From assembly GCF_040807025.1 (NCBI RefSeq), contig NC_090981.1, forward strand, positions 8,072,501-8,136,500: a DNA stretch of 64,000 bases, given 5' to 3'. The DNA comes from Struthio camelus (taxonomy: Eukaryota; Chordata; Aves; Struthioniformes; Struthionidae). Positions 1 to 14,802 of this stretch are shown piece by piece. The notes under the pieces were generated by a model that worked only from the letters and a program-made list of their open reading frames with translations, searched no databases and was not told where the DNA came from. Both the position numbers and the translations under genes were made by a program. Position 1 is the stretch's first letter. Each line of letters begins with the position of its first letter.

Positions 1-3000
1 ATAAAGGTGAGGGGTGTGTGAGTGTGTGCGGACTGTGAGATAAAGATGAGGGGGGTGTGCGCACTGTGAAATAAAGGTGAGGGGTGTGTGTGGGTGTGTG
101 TGTGTGCGCACTGTGAAATAAAGGTGAGGGGGGTGTGTGTCTGTGCGCGCACTGCTAAATAAAGGTGAGGGGGGGGTGTGGGTGTGTGCGCCTGTACGCA
201 CTGTGAAATAAAGATGAGGGGGTGTGTGTGCACTTTGAAATAAAGGTGAGGGGTGTGTGTGTGCGTGCACTGTGAAATAAAGGTGAGAGGGGTGTGTGTG
301 CGTGCACTGTGATATAAAGGTGAGGGGGTCTGTGTGTGTGTGTGCGCACTGTGAAATAAAGGTGAGGGGTGTGTGTGCGTGTGCAGTGGGATATAAAAGT
401 GAGGGGTGTGTGTGTGTGTGTGTGCACTGTGAAATAAAGGTGAGGGGCATGTGTGTGCACACGCAGTGTGAAATAAAGGTGAGGGGGGTGTGTGTGTGCA
501 CGCCCTGTGAAATAAAGCTGAGGGGTGTGTGTGTGTGTGCGCGCACTGTGAAATAAAGATGAGGGTGTGTGTGTGTGTGCACTGTGAAATAAAGGTGAGG
601 GGTGTGTGTGTGTGCGTGCACACTGTGAAATAAAGGTGAGGGGTATGTGTGTGTGTGCGGACTGTGAAACAAAGTTGAGGGGTGTGTGCGCACTGTGAAA
701 TAAAGGTGAGGGGTGTGTGTGGGTGTCTTTGTGTGCACGCACTGTTAAATAAAGGTGAGGGGTGTGTGTGTGTGCGCGCCTGTATACACTGTGAAATAAA
801 GATGAGGGTGTGTGTGTGCACTGTGAAATAAAGGTGAGGGTGTGTGTGTGTGTGCACTGTGAAATAAAGGTGATGGGGGTGTGTATGCGTACACACTGTG
901 AAATAAAGGTGGGGGTGTGTGTGTGCGTGCACTGTGATATAAAGGTGAGGGGGTCTGTGTGTGCGTGTGCACACTATGAAATAAAGGTGAGGGGTGTGTG
1001 TGCGCGCGCAGTGGGATATAAAGGTGAGGGGTGTGTGTGTGTGTGCAAACTGTGAAATAACGGTGAGGGGCGTGTGTGTGCAGGCGCACTGTGAAATAAA
1101 GGTGAGGGGTGTGTGTGTTTGCACACTGTGAAATAAAGGGGAGGGGCGTGTGTGTGTGTGCGTGTGCGCCTGTACGCACTGTGAAATAAAGATGAGGGTG
1201 TGTGTGTGTGTGCGTGCGCACTGCGAAATAAAGGTGAGGGGGGTGTGCGCACTGTGAAATAAAGCTGAGAGGGGTGTGTGGGTTTGTGTGTGTGTGCGCA
1301 CTGTTAAATAAAGGTGAGGGGTGTGTGTGTGTGCACTGTGAAATAAAGGTGAGGGGTGTGTGTGCGCGCGCAGTGGGATATAAAGGTGAGGGGTGTGTGT
1401 GTGCGTGCACACTGTGAAATAAAGGTGAGGGGCGTGTGTGTGCACGCGCACAGTGAAATAAAAGTGAGGGGTGTGTGTGGGTGTGTGTGTGCGCACTGTG
1501 AAATAAAGATGAGGGTGTGTGTGTGTGCACTTTAAAATAAAGGTGAGGGGTGTGTGTGTGCGGACTGTGAAATAAAGATGAGGGGGGTGTGCGCACTGTG
1601 AAATAAAGCTGAGGGGGGTGTGTGGGTGTGTGTGTGCGCACTGTGAAATAAAGGGGTGTGTCTGTGTGTGTGTGTGCACTGTGAAATAAAGGTGAGGGGT
1701 GTGTGTGTGTGCGTGCGCACTGCGAAATAAAGGTGAGGGGGGTGTGCGCACTTTGAAATAAAGCTGAGGGGGGTGTGTGGGTGTGTGGGTGCGCACTGTG
1801 AAATAAAGGTGAGGGGGGTGTGTGTGTGCGTGCGCACTGCGAAATAAAGGTGAGGGGTGTGTGCGCACTGTGAAATAAAGCTGAGGGGGGTGTGTGGGTG
1901 TGTGTGTGTACACTGTGAAATAAAGGGGTGTGTCTGTGTGTCTGGGCACTGTGAAATAAAGGTGAGGGGTGTGTGAGTGTGCGGACTGTGAAATAAAGAT
2001 GAGGGGTGTGTGTGTGTGCGCGCACTGCTAAATAAAGGTGAGGGGGGTGTGTGGGTGTGTGCGCCTGTACGCACTGTGAAATAAAGATGAGGGTGTGTGT
2101 GTGCACTGTGAAATAAAGGTGAGGGGTGTGTGTGTGCGTGAACTGTGAAATAAAGGTGAGAGGGGTGTGTGTGCGTGCATTGTGATATAAAGGTGAGGGG
2201 GTCTGTGTGTGTGTGTGTGCACTGTGAAATAAAGGTGAGGGGCGTGTGTGTGCACACGCACTGTGAAATAAAGGTGAGGGGTGTGTGTGTGTGCGCGCCC
2301 TGTGAAATAAAGCTGAGGGGTGTGTGTGTGTGTGTGTGTGCACTGTGAAATAAAGGGGACGGGCGTGTGTGTGTGTGTGCCAGTACGCACTGTGAAAAAA
2401 AGATGAGGGGGTGTGTGTGTGTGCGTGCGCACTGTGAAATAAAGGTCAGGGGGGTGTGCGCACTGTGAAATAAAGCTGAGGGGGGTGTGTGGGTGTGTGT
2501 GTGCGCACTGTGAAATAAAGGGGTGTGTCTGTGTGTGTGTGTGCACTGTGAAATAAAGGTGAGGGGGCTGTGTGTGCGCGTGCACACTGCGAAATAAAGG
2601 TGAGGGGGGTGTGCGCACTGTGAAATAAAGCTGAGGGGGGTGTGTGGGTGTGTGGGTGCGCACTGTGAAACAAAGGGGTGTGTCTGTGTGTGTGTGTGCA
2701 CTGTGAAATAAAGGTGAGGGGTGTGTGTGTGTGTGTGTGCGCACTGCGAAATAAAGGTGAGGGGGGTGTGCGCACTGTGAAATAAAGCTGAGGGGTGTGT
2801 GTGTGTGTGTGTGTGTGCGCACTGTGAAATAAAGGTGAGGGGTGTGTGTGCGCGCGCAGTGGGATATAAAGGTGAGGGGTGTGTGTGTGTGTGTGCACTG
2901 TGAAATAAAGGTGAGGGGCGTGTGTGTGCACACGCACTGTGAAATAAAGGTGAGGGGTGTGTGTGTGTGCGCGCCCTGTGAAATAAAGCTGAGGGGTGTG

Positions 3001-6000
3001 TGTGTGTGTGTGTGTGTGTGCACTGTGAAATAAAGCGGAGGGGTGTGTGTGTGTGTGCGTGTGCGCCTGTACGCACTGTGAAATAAAGATGAGGGTGTGT
3101 GTGTGTGTGCGTGCGCACTGCGAAATAAAGGTGAGGGGGGTGTGCGCACTGTGAAATAAAGCTTTGGGGGGTGTGTGGGTGTGTGTGTGCGCACTGTGAA
3201 ATAAAGGGGTGTGTCTGTGTGTGTGTGTGCACTGTGAAATAAAGGTGAGGGGTGTGTGTGTGTGCGTGCGCACTGCGAAATAAAGGTGAGGGGGGTGTGC
3301 GCACTGTGAAATAAAGATGAGGGGGGTGTGTGGGTGTGTGTGTGCGCACTGTGAAATAAAGGGGTGTGTTTGTGTGTGTGTGTGTGCACTGTGAAATAAA
3401 GGTGAGGGGGGTGTGTGTGTGCGTGCGCACTGTGAAATAAAGGTGAGGGGGGTGTGCGCACTGTGAAATAAAGATGAGGGGGGTGTGTGGGTGTGTGTGT
3501 GCACACTGTGAAATAAAGGGGTGTGTCTGTGTGTGTGGGCACTGTGAAATAAAGGTGAGGGGTGTGCGAGTGTGTGCGAACTGTGAGATAAAGATGAGGG
3601 GGGTGTGCGCACTGTGAAATAAAGGTGAGGGGGGTGTGTGTGTGTGCGCGCACTGCTAAATAAAGGTGAGGGGTGTGTGTGGGTGTGTGCGCCTGTACGC
3701 ACTGTGAAATAAAGATGAGGGTGTGTGTGTGCACTGTGAAATAAAGGTGAGGGGTGTGTGTGTGTGCGTGAACTGTGAAATAAAGGTGAGAGGGGTGTGT
3801 GTGCGTGCACTGTGATATAAAGGTGAGGGGGTCTGTGTGTGTGTGTGTGCACTGTGAAATAAAGGTGAGGGGCGTGTGTGTGCACACGCACTGTGAAATA
3901 AAGGTGAGGGGTGTGTGTGTGTGCGCGCCCTGTGAAATAAAGCTGAGGGGTGTGTGAGTGTGTGTGTGTGTGTGCACTGTGAAATAAAGGGGACGGGCGT
4001 GTGTGTGTGTGTGCCAGTACGCACTGTGAAAAAAAGATGAGGGTGTGTGTGTGTGTGCGTGCGCACTGTGAAATAAAGGTCAGGGGGGTGTGCGCACTGT
4101 GAAATAAAGCTGAGGGGGGTGTGTGGGTGTGTGTGTGCGCACTGTGAAATAAAGGGGTGTGTCTGTGTGTGTGTGTGCACTGTGAAATAAAGGTGAGGGG
4201 GCTGTGTGTGCGCGTGCACACTGCGAAATAAAGGTGAGGGGGGTGTGCGCACTGTGAAATAAAGCTGAGGGGGGTGTGTGGGTGTGTGTGTGCGCACTGT
4301 GAAATAAAGGGGTGTGTCTGTGTTTGTGTGTGCACTGTGAAATAAAGGTGAGGGGTGTGTGTGTGTGTGTGTGCGCACTGCGAAATAAAGGTGAGGGGGG
4401 TGTGCGCACTGTGAAATAAAGCTGAGGGGGGTGTGTGGGTGTGTGTGTGCACACTGTGAAATAAAGGGGTGTGTCTGTGTGTGTGGGCACTGTGAAATAA
4501 AGGTGAGGGGTGTGTGAGTGTGTGCGGACTGTGAGATAAAGATGAGGGGGGTGTGCGCACTGTGAAATAAAGCTGAGGGGGGTGCGTGGGTGTGTGTGTG
4601 TGCGCACTGTGAAATAAAGGTGAGGGGGGTGTGTGTGTGTGCGCGCACTGCTAAATAAAGGTGAGGGGGGGGTGTGGGTGTGTGCGCCTGTACGCACTGT
4701 GAAATAAAGATGAGGGGGTGTGTGTGCACTTTGAAATAAAGGTGAGGGGTGTGTGTGTGCGTGCACTGTGAAATAAAGGTGAGAGGGGTGTGTGTGCGTG
4801 CACTGTGATATAAAGGTGAGGGGGTCTGTGTGTGTGTGTGCGCACTGTGAAATAAAGGTGAGGGGTGTGTGTGCGCGCGCAGTGGGATATAAAGGTGAGG
4901 GGTGTGTGTGTGTGTGTGTGCACTGTGAAATAAAGGTGAGGGGCATGTGTGTGCACACGCACTGTGAAATAAAGGTGAGGGGGGTGTGTGTGTGCACGCC
5001 CTGTGAAATAAAGCTGAGGGGTGTGTGTGTGTGTGTGTGCGCACTGTGAAATAAAGGTGAGGGTGTGTGTGTGTGTGCACTGTGAAATAAAGGTGAGGGG
5101 TGTGTGTGTGTGCGTGCACACTGTGAAATAAAGGTGAGGGGTATGTGTGTGTGTGCGGACTGTGAAACAAAGTTGAGGGGTGTGTGCGCACTGTGAAATA
5201 AAGGTGAGGGGGGTGTGTGGGTGTGTTTGTGTGCGCACTGTGAAATAAAGGTGAGGGGTGTGTGTGTGTGTGTGTGTGCACGCACTGTTAAATAAAGGTG
5301 AGGGGTGTGTGTGTGTGCGCGCCTGTACACACTGTGAAATAAAGATGAGGGTGTGTGTGTGTGTGCATTGTGAAATAAAGGTGTGGGTGTGTGTGTGTGT
5401 GCACTGTGAAATAAAGGTGATGGGGGTGTGTATGCGTACACACTGTGAAATAAAGGTGGGGGTGTGTGTGTGCGTGCACTGTGATATAAAGGTGAGGGGG
5501 TCTGTGTGTGTGTGTGCACACTGTGAAATAAAGGTGAGGGGTGTGTGTGCGCGCGCAGTGGGATATAAAGGTGAGGGGTGTGTGTGTGTGTGCAAACTGT
5601 GAAATAAAGGTGAGGGGTGTGTGTGTTTGCGCACTGTGAAATAAAGGTGAGGGGGGTGTGCGCACTGTGAAATAAAGGTGATGGGTGTGTGAGGGTGTGT
5701 GGGTGTGCGCACTGTTAAATAAAGGTGAGGGGTGTGTGTGTGTGCGCACCTGTACGCACTGTGAAATAAAGATGAGGGTGTGTGTGTGTGTGCAGTATGA
5801 AATAAAGGTGGGGGGGGTGTGCGCGCGCAGTGGGATATAAAGGTGAGGGGTGTGTGTGTGTGCACACTGTGAAATAAAGGTGAGGGGCGTGTGTGTGCAC
5901 GCGCACTGTGAAATAAAGGGGTGTGTCTGTGTGTGTGGGTACTGTGAAATAAAGGTGAGGGGTGTGTGAGTGTGTGCGGACTGTGAAATAAAGATGAGGG

Positions 6001-9000
6001 GGGTGTGCGCACTGTGAAATAAAGGTGAGGGGTGTGTGTGGGTGTGTGTGTGCGCACTGTGAAATAAAGATGAGGGGGGTGTGTGTGTGCGTGCGCACTG
6101 TGAAATAAAGTTGAGGGGGGTGTGCGCACTGTGAAATAAAGCTGAGGGGGGTGTGTGGGTGTGTGTGTGTGCACTGTGAAAAAAAGGGGTGTGTCTGTGT
6201 GTGTGCGCACTGTGAAATAAAGGTGAGGGGGGTGTGTGGGTGTGTGCGCACTGTGAAATAAAGATGAGGGGGGTGTGTGGGTGTGTGCGCCTGTACGCAC
6301 TGTGAAATAAAGATGAGGGTGTGTGTGTGCGTGCACTGTGAAATAAAGGTGAGAGGGGTGTGTGCGTGCACTGTGATATAAAGGTGAGGGGGTCTGTGTG
6401 TGTGTGTGTGCACTGTTAAATAAAGGGGAGGGGCGTGTGTGTGTGTGCGCCTGTACGCACTGTGAAATAAAGATGAGGGTGTGTGTGTGCGCGCGCAGTG
6501 GGATATAAAGGTGAGGGGTGTGTGTGTGTGTGTGTGCACTGTGAAATAAAGGTGAGGGGCATGTGTGTGCACACGCACTGTGAAATAAATGTGAGGGGGG
6601 GGGTGTGCGCGCCCTGTGAAATAAAGCTGAGGGGTGTGTGTGTGTGTGTGCGCACTGTGAAATAAAGATGAGGGTGTGTCTGTGTGTGCACTGTGAAATA
6701 AAGGTGAGGGGTGTGTGTGTGTGCGTGCGCACTGTGAAATAAAGGTGAGGGGGGTGTGCGCACTGTGAAATAAAGCTGAGGGGGGTGTGTGGGTGGGTGT
6801 GTGCGCACTGTGAAATAAAGGTGAGGGGTGTGTGTGTGTGTGCGCACTGTGATATAAAGGGGTGTGGGGGTGTGTGTGTGCGCACTGTGAAATAAAGGTG
6901 AGGGGGGTGTGTGGGTGTGTGTGTGTGCGCACTGTGAAATAAAGGTGAGGGGGGTGTGTGTGTGTGTGTGTGCACGCACTGTTAACTAAACGTGAGGGGT
7001 GTGTGTGTGTGCGCGCCTGTACACACTGTGAAATAAAGATGAGGGTGTGTGTGTGTGTGCACTGTGAAATAAAGGTGATGGGGGTGTGTATGCGTACACA
7101 CTGTGAAATAAAGGTGTGTGTGTGTGTGTGCGTGCACTGTGATATAAAGGTGAGGGGGTCTGTGTGTGTGTGTGCACACTGTGAAATAAAGGTGAGGGGT
7201 GGGTGTGTGTGCGCCTCTGTACGCACTGTGAAATAAAGATGAGGGTGGGTGGGTGTGTGCACTGTGAAATAAAGGTGATCGGGGTGTGTATGCGTATGCA
7301 CTGTGAAATAAAGGTGGGGGGGGTGTGCGTGTGCGTGCAGTGTGAAATAAAGGTGAGGGGTGTGTGTTGGTGTGTGCACTGTTAAATAAAGGGGAGGGGC
7401 GTGTGTGTGTGTGCGCCTGTACGCACTGTGAAATAAAGATGAGGGTGTGTGTGTGTGTGCACTGTGAAATAAAGGTGGGTGTGTTTGTGTGTGTGCACAC
7501 TGTGAAATAAAGGTGGGGGGTGTGCGCGCACTGTGAAATAAAGGTGAGTGTGTGTCTGTGTGTGTGTGTGCGCACTGTGAAATAAAGGTGAGGGGGGTGT
7601 CTGTGTGTGTGCGCACTGTGAAATAAAGGTGAGGGGGGTGTGTGTACACTGTGAAATAAAGGTGAGGGGTGTGTGTGTTCACTGATATAAAAGTGGAGGG
7701 TGTTTTTGTGTGTGTGTTCATACTGCAAAATAAAGGTGAGAGGTGTCTGTATGCCTGCGCAATGAAATAAAGGTGAGGGGTGTGTGTGTGCGCACTGTGA
7801 AATAAAGGTGGGGGCTGTCTGTTTGTGCACACTGCGAAACAAAGGAGGGGGTGTGTGAGTGTGCACTGCGAAATAAAGGTGAGGGGTGTCTGTATGCGTG
7901 TGCACTGTGAAATAAAGGTGGGGTGTGTGTGTGTGTGCACACTGTGAAATAAAGGAGGGGTGTGTGTGTGTGCACTGTGAAATAAAGGTGAGGGGGGTGT
8001 GCGCGCTGTGATATAAAGGTGAGGGGTGTGTGTGGGTGTGGGTGTGTGCGCCCTGTGAAATAAAGGTGAGGGGTGTGTGTGTGTGTGTGTGCGCACTGCG
8101 AAATAAAGGTGAGGGGTGTGTGTGTGTGTGTACACTGTGAAATAAAGGTTAGGGAGGATGTGTGTATGCGCACTGTGAAATAAAGGTGAGGGGTTTGTGT
8201 GTGTGCACTGTGAAATAAAGGTGAGGGGTGTGTGTGTGTGTGTGCACCAGTACGCACTGTGCAATAAACATGAGGGTGTGTGTGTGTGTGCACTGTGAAA
8301 TAAAGGTGAGGGGTGTGGGTGTGTGTGCACTGTGAAATAAAGGTGAGGGGGGTGCACGCACTGTGAAATAAAGGTGATGGGTGGGTGGGTGGGTGGGTGT
8401 GCGCGCACTGTGAAATAAAGTTGGGGGGGTGCATGCGCACTGTAAAATAAAGGTGAGGGGTGTGTGTATGTGTGTGCTCTGTGAAATAAAGGTGAGGGGT
8501 GTGTGTGTGTGTGCGCACTGTGAAATAAAGGTGGGGGGGTGTGTGTGTGCACTGTGAAATAAGGGTGAGGGGTGTGTGTCTGTGCGCACTGTGAAATAAA
8601 GGTGGGTGTGGGTGTGTACACACTGCGAAATAAAGGAGGGGGTGTGTGTGTGCGCACTGTGAAATAAAGATGAGGGTGGGGGGGTGTGTGCACGTGCACT
8701 GTGAAATAAAGGTGAGGGGTGGGTGTGCATGTGTGTGTGCGCACTGCGAAATAAAGGTGAGGGGTGTCTGTATGCGTACGCACTGTGAAATAAAGGTGCG
8801 GGGGTCTCTGTGTGTGTGTGCACTGTGAAATAAAGGTAAGGGGGATGTGCGCACTGTGAAATGAAGGTGTGTATGTGTGCGTGCGCACTGTGAAATAAAG
8901 GTGGGGGGCTCTGTGTGTGCACGCACTGTGAAATAAAGGTGAGGGGGGTGTGTGCACTGTGAAATAAAGGTGAGGAGTGTGTGTGGGTGTGAGTGTGTGC

Positions 9001-12000
9001 GCGCTGTGAAATAAAGCTCGGGGGGGGGGTGTGTGCGCGCACTGTTAAATAAAGGTGAGGGGTTTGTGTGTGTGTGCGTGCCTGTACGCACTGTGAAATG
9101 AAGATGAGGGTGTGTGTGTGTGTGTGTGCACTGTGAAATAAAGGTGGGTGGGTGTGTGTGCGCACTGTGAAATAAAGCTGAGGGGTGTGTGTGTGCGCGC
9201 ACTGTTAAATAAAGGTGAGGGGTGTGTGTGTGTGCGCGCCTGTACGCACTGTGAAATAAAGATGAGGGTGCGTGTGTGTGTGTGCACTGTGAAATAAAGG
9301 TGATGGGGGTGTGTATGCGTACACACTGTGAAATAAAGGTGGGGGGGTGCGTGTGTGTGCACTGTGATATAAAGGTGAGGGGGTCTGTGTGTGTGTGTGC
9401 AAACTGTGAAATAAAGGTGAGGGGCTTGTGTGTGCACGCGCACTGTGAAATAAAGGTGAGGGGTGTGTGTGTGTGTGCGCACTGCGAAATAAAGGTGATG
9501 GGGTTGTGTATGCGTACGCACTGTGAAATAAAGGTGGGGGGGTGTTCGTGTGCGTGCAGTGTGAAATAAAGGTGAGGGGTGTCTGTGTGTGTGTGCGCGC
9601 ACTGTGAAATAAAGGTGGGGGGCGTGTGTGCGTGCGCAGTGGAATATAAAGTTGAGGGGATGTGTGCACAATGTGAAATAAAGATGAGGGTGGGTGGGTG
9701 TGTGCACTGTGAAATAAAGGTGAGGGGTGTGTGTGTGCGTGCGCACTGTGAAATAAAGCTGAGGGGGGTGTGTGGGTGTGTGTGCGCACTGTGAAATAAA
9801 GGGGTGTGTCTGTGAGCACTGTGAAATAAAGGTGAGGGGGGTGTCTGTGTGCGTGCGCACTGTGAAATAAAGGTGAGGGGGGTGTGTGGGGGTGTGTGTG
9901 TGCGCACTGTGAAATAAAGGTGAGGGGTGTGTGTGTGTGTGCGCGCACTGTGAAATAAAGGGGAGGGGCGTGTGTGTGTGTGCACCTGTACGCACTGTGA
10001 AATAAAGATGAGGGTGTGTTTGTGTGTGCACTGTGAAATAAAGGTGAGGGGTGTCTGTATGCGTGCGCACTGTGAAATAAAGGTGAGGGGGGTGTCTGTG
10101 TGTGTGCGCACTGTGAAATAAAGGTGAGGGGGGTGTGTGTACACTGTGAAATAAAGGTGAGGGGTGATTGTGTGTGTGTGTGTGCGCCCTGTGAAATAAA
10201 GGTGAGGGGTGTCTGTATGCGTGCGCACTGTGAAATGAAGGTGAGGGGGGTGTGCGCACTGTGAAATAAAGGTGAGGGGGGTGTGTGGGGGGGTGTGTGT
10301 GCGCACTGTGAAATAAAGGTGAGGGGTGTGTGTGTGTGTTTGCACTGTGTAATAAAGGTGAGGGGTGTGTGTGTGTGCGCACTGTGAAATAAAGGTGGGG
10401 GGGATGCGCGCACTGTGAAATAAAGGTGATCGGGGTGTGTATGCGTACGCACTGTGAAATAAAGGTGGGGGGGTGTGCGTGTGCGTACAGTGTGAAATAA
10501 AGGTGAGGGGTGTGTGTTGGTGTGTACACTGTAAAATAAAGGGGAGGGGCGTGTGTGTGTGTGCGCCTGTACGCACTGTGAAATAAAGATGAGGGGGTGT
10601 GTGTGGGTGTGTGTGTGCGCACTGTGAAATAAAGGTGAGGGGTGTCTGTATGCGTGCGCACTGTGAAATAAAGGTGAGGGGGGTGTCTGTGTGTGTGCGC
10701 ACTGTGAAATAAAGGTGAGGGGTGTGTGTGTACACTGTGAAATAAAGGTGAGGGGTGTGTGTGTGTGTGTTCACTGATATAAAAGTGGAGGGTGTTTTTG
10801 TGTGTGTGTTCATACTGCGAAATAAAGGTGAGAGGTGTCTGTATGCCTGCGCAATGAAATAAAGGTGAGGGGTGTGTGTGTGCGCACTGTGAAATAAAGG
10901 TGGGGGCTGTCTGTTTGTGCACACTGCGAAACAAAGGAGGGGGTGTGTGAGTGTGCACTGCGAAATAAAGGTGAGGGGTGTCTGTATGCATGTGCACTGT
11001 GATAGAAAGGTGAGGGGGTGTGTGTGCGCACTGTGAAATAAAGGTGGGGTGTGTGTGTGTGTGCACACTGTGAAATAAAGGAGGGGGGTGTGTGTGTGCA
11101 CTGTGAAATAAAGGTGAGGGGGGTGTGTGTGTGTACACGCACTATGAAATAAAGGTGAGGGGTGTCTGTATGCGTGCGCACTGTGAAATAAAGGTGGGGG
11201 GGTGTGCGCACTGTGAAATAAAGGTGAGGGGTGTGTGTGTGTGTGTGCACCTGTACGCACTGTACAATAAACATGAGGGTGTGTGTGTGTGTGCACTGTG
11301 AAATAAAGGTGAGGGGTGTGAGTGTGTGTGCACTCTGAAATAAAGGTGAGGGGGTGTGCGCGCACTGTGAAATAAAGGTGATGGGTGGTTGGTGTGTGTG
11401 TGTGCGCACACTGTGAAATAAAGTTGGGGGGGTGCGTGCGCACTGTGAAATAAAGGTGAGTGTGTGTTTGTGTGTGTGCGCACTGTGAAATAAAGGTGGG
11501 GGGGTGTGTGTGCACGCACACTGTGAAATAAAGGTGAGGGGGGTGTGTGTGTGTGTGCTCTGTGAAATAAAGGTGAGGGGTGTGTGTGTGTGTGCGCACT
11601 GTGAAATAAAGGTAAGGGGTGTCTGTATGCGTGTGCACTGTGAAATAAAGGTGAGGGGGTGTGTGTGTGTACTGTGAAATAAAGGTGAGAGGTGTCTGTA
11701 TGCATGCGCACTGTGAAATAAAGGTGAGGGGGGTGTGTGTGTGTGCACTGTGAAATAAAGGTGGGGGGGTGTGCGTACACTGTGATATAAAGGCGAGGGT
11801 GTGTGTGTGTGTGTGTGTGTGTGTGCACTGTGAAATAAAGGTGACGGGGGATGTGCGTGTGTCTGTTTGTGTCTGTGCGCACTGTGAAATAAGGGTGAGG
11901 GGGGTGTACGCACTGTGAAATAAAGGTGATGGGTGTGTCTGTGTGTGTGTGTGTGCGCACTGTGAAATAAAGGTGGGGGTGTGTGCGTGCACTGTGAAAT

Positions 12001-14802
12001 AAAGGTGAGTGTGTATTTGTGTGTGTGTGCGTGCGCACTGTGAAATAAAGGTGAGGGGTGTCTATGCATGCGCACTGTGAAATAAAGGGGGTGTGTCTGT
12101 GTGCGTGCGCACTGTGAAATAAAGGTGAGGGGGGCGTGTGTGCGCACACACTGTGAAATAAAGGTGAGGGGGCTGTGTGTGTGTGCGCACTGTGAAATAA
12201 AGGTAAGGGGTGTCTGTATGCGTGCGCACTGTGAAATAAAGGTGAGGGGGTGTGTATGTGTGTGCACTGTGAAATAAAGACGGAGGGTGTGTGTGTGTGT
12301 GCGCCTGTACGCACTGTGAAATAAAGATGAGGGTGTGTGTGCGAGCGCACTGTGAAATAAAGGTGAGTGGGGTGTGTATGTGTGTGCACCCTGAAATAAA
12401 GGTCAGGGGTGTGTGTGTGCGTGTACTGTGATATAAAGGTGAGGGGTGTGTGTGTGCGCACTGTGAAATAAAAGTGGGTTGTGTGTGTGTGTGTGCGCAC
12501 TGCGAAATAAAGGTCAGGGGTGTGTGTGTGTGTGTACTGTGAAATAAAGCTGAGGGGTGTGTGTGTGTGCACTGTGAAATAAAGGTGAGGGGTGTGTGCG
12601 CGCAATGTGAAATAAAGGTGGGGGGGTGTGCGCACTGTGAAATAAAGGTGGGTGGGTGGGTGTGTGCACACTGAAATAAAGGTGGGGTGTGTGTGTGTGT
12701 GCGCACTGTGAAATAAAGGTGGAGGGGTGTGTGTGAGCACGCGCACTGAAATAAAGGTGAGTGGTGTGTGTGTGTGCGCACTGTGAAAGAAAGGTGAGGG
12801 GTGTGTGTGTATGTGTGCGAACTGTGAAATAAAGGTGAGGGGGGTCTGTGTGTGTGGGCGTGCACTGTGAAATAAAGGTGTGTGGGTGTGTGGGTGTGCC
12901 CACTATGAAATAAAGGTGGTGGTGTATGTGTGTGTATGTATGCGCACTGTGAAATAAAGGTGGGGGGGGGTGTGTGTGCACTGTGAAATAAGGGTGAGGG
13001 GTGTGTGTCTGTGCGCACTGTGAAATAAAGGTGGGTGTGGGTGTGTGCACACTGCGAAATAAAGGAGGGGGGGTGTGTGTGCGCACTGTGAAATAAAGGT
13101 GAGGGGGGGTGTGTGTGTGCACGTGCACTGTGAAATAAAGGTGAGGGGTGGGTGTGCATGTGTGTGTGCGCACTGCGAAATAAAGGTGAGGGGTGTCTGT
13201 ATGCGTACGCACTGTGAAATAAAGGTGCGGGGGTCTGTGTGTGTGTGTGCACTGTGAAATAAAGGTAAGGGGGATGTGCGCACTGTGAAATGAAGGTGTG
13301 TATGTGTGTGCGTGCACTATGAAATAAAGGTGAGGGCGGTCTGTGTCTGTGGGCGTGCACTGTGAAATAAAGGTGGGTGTCTGTGTGGGTGTGCCCACTA
13401 TGAAATAAAGGTGGTGGTGTGTGTGTGTGTGTGTGTGTATGCGCACTGCGAAATAAAGGTGAGGGGGGTGTGTGCGCACTGTGAAATAAAGGTGAGGGGT
13501 GTGTGTGTGTGCACTGTGAAATAAAGTGAGGGGGGTGTGCGCGCAATGTGAAATAAACGTGGGGGGGGTGTGCGCACTGTGAAATAAAGGTGAGGGGTGT
13601 GTGTGTGTGCACACTGCGAAATAAAGGAGGGGGTGTGTGTGTGTGCACTGTGAAATAAAGGTGAGGGGTGTGTGTGTGCACACTGTGAAATAAATGTGAG
13701 GAGTGTGTGTGTGCGCACTGTGAAATAAAGGTGAGGGTGTGTGTGTGTGTGTGCGCAATGTGAAATAAAGGTGAGGGGAGATGTGTGGGTGCGCGCACTG
13801 TGATATTAAGGTGGGGGGAGGTGTGTGTGTGTGCACGTACTGTGAAATAAAGGTGAGGAGGGGTGTGTGTTTCTTTACGCACTGTGAAATAAAGGTTGGT
13901 GGTGGGTGTGGGGGTGTGCACACTGCGAAATAAAGGCGAGGGGATGTGTTTGTGCAGGCGCACTGTGAAATAAAGGTGAGGGGTGTGTGTGTGCACTATG
14001 GAATACAGGTGAGGGATGTGTGTGTGCACACAGTGAAATAAAGGTGAGGGTGTGTGTGTGTGTGTGTGCGCGCACTGTGAAATAAAGGTGGGGGGGGTGT
14101 GCGCACTGCGAAATAAAGGTGAGGGGAGGGTGTGTGTGCACACTGTGAAATAAAGGTGAGAGGAGGATTTGTGTGAGCACTGTGAAATAAAGGTGAGGGG
14201 TGGGTGTGTGTGTGCACTCTGAAATAAAGGTGAGGGGTGTGTGTGTGTGTGCGCCCTGTGAAATAAAGGTGAGGGGCGTGTGTGTGTGTGAGCACTGTGA
14301 AATAAAGGTGAGGGGTGTGTGTGTGTGTGTGTGCACTCTGAAATAAAGGAGAGGGGTGTGTGTGCGTGCACTGTGAAATACAGGTGAGGGGGGTGTGTGT
14401 ATTGTGAAATAAAGGTGGGGGGGTGTGCGCACTGTGAAATTAAGGTGAGGGGGGTGTGTATGCACGCGCACTGTAAAATAAAGGTGAGAGATGGAGCGTT
14501 TGTCTTTACGCACTGTGAAAGAAAGGTGAGGGGAGGTATGTGAGTGCGCGCAATGTGATATAAAGGTGGGGCGAGGTGTGGGGGTGTGTACGCACTGTGA
14601 AATAAAGGTGAGGGGTGTGTGGGTGCATTGTGAAATAAATGTGAGGGTGTGTATGTCTACATACTGTGAAATAAAGATGGGGGGGTGTGGGTGTGCGAGC
14701 ACTGTGAAATAAAGGTGGGGGGGTGTGCGTGTGCACTGTGAAATAAAGGTGGGGGGGTGTGTGCGCACTATGAAATAAAGGGGTGTGTGTGTGTGTGTGT
14801 GT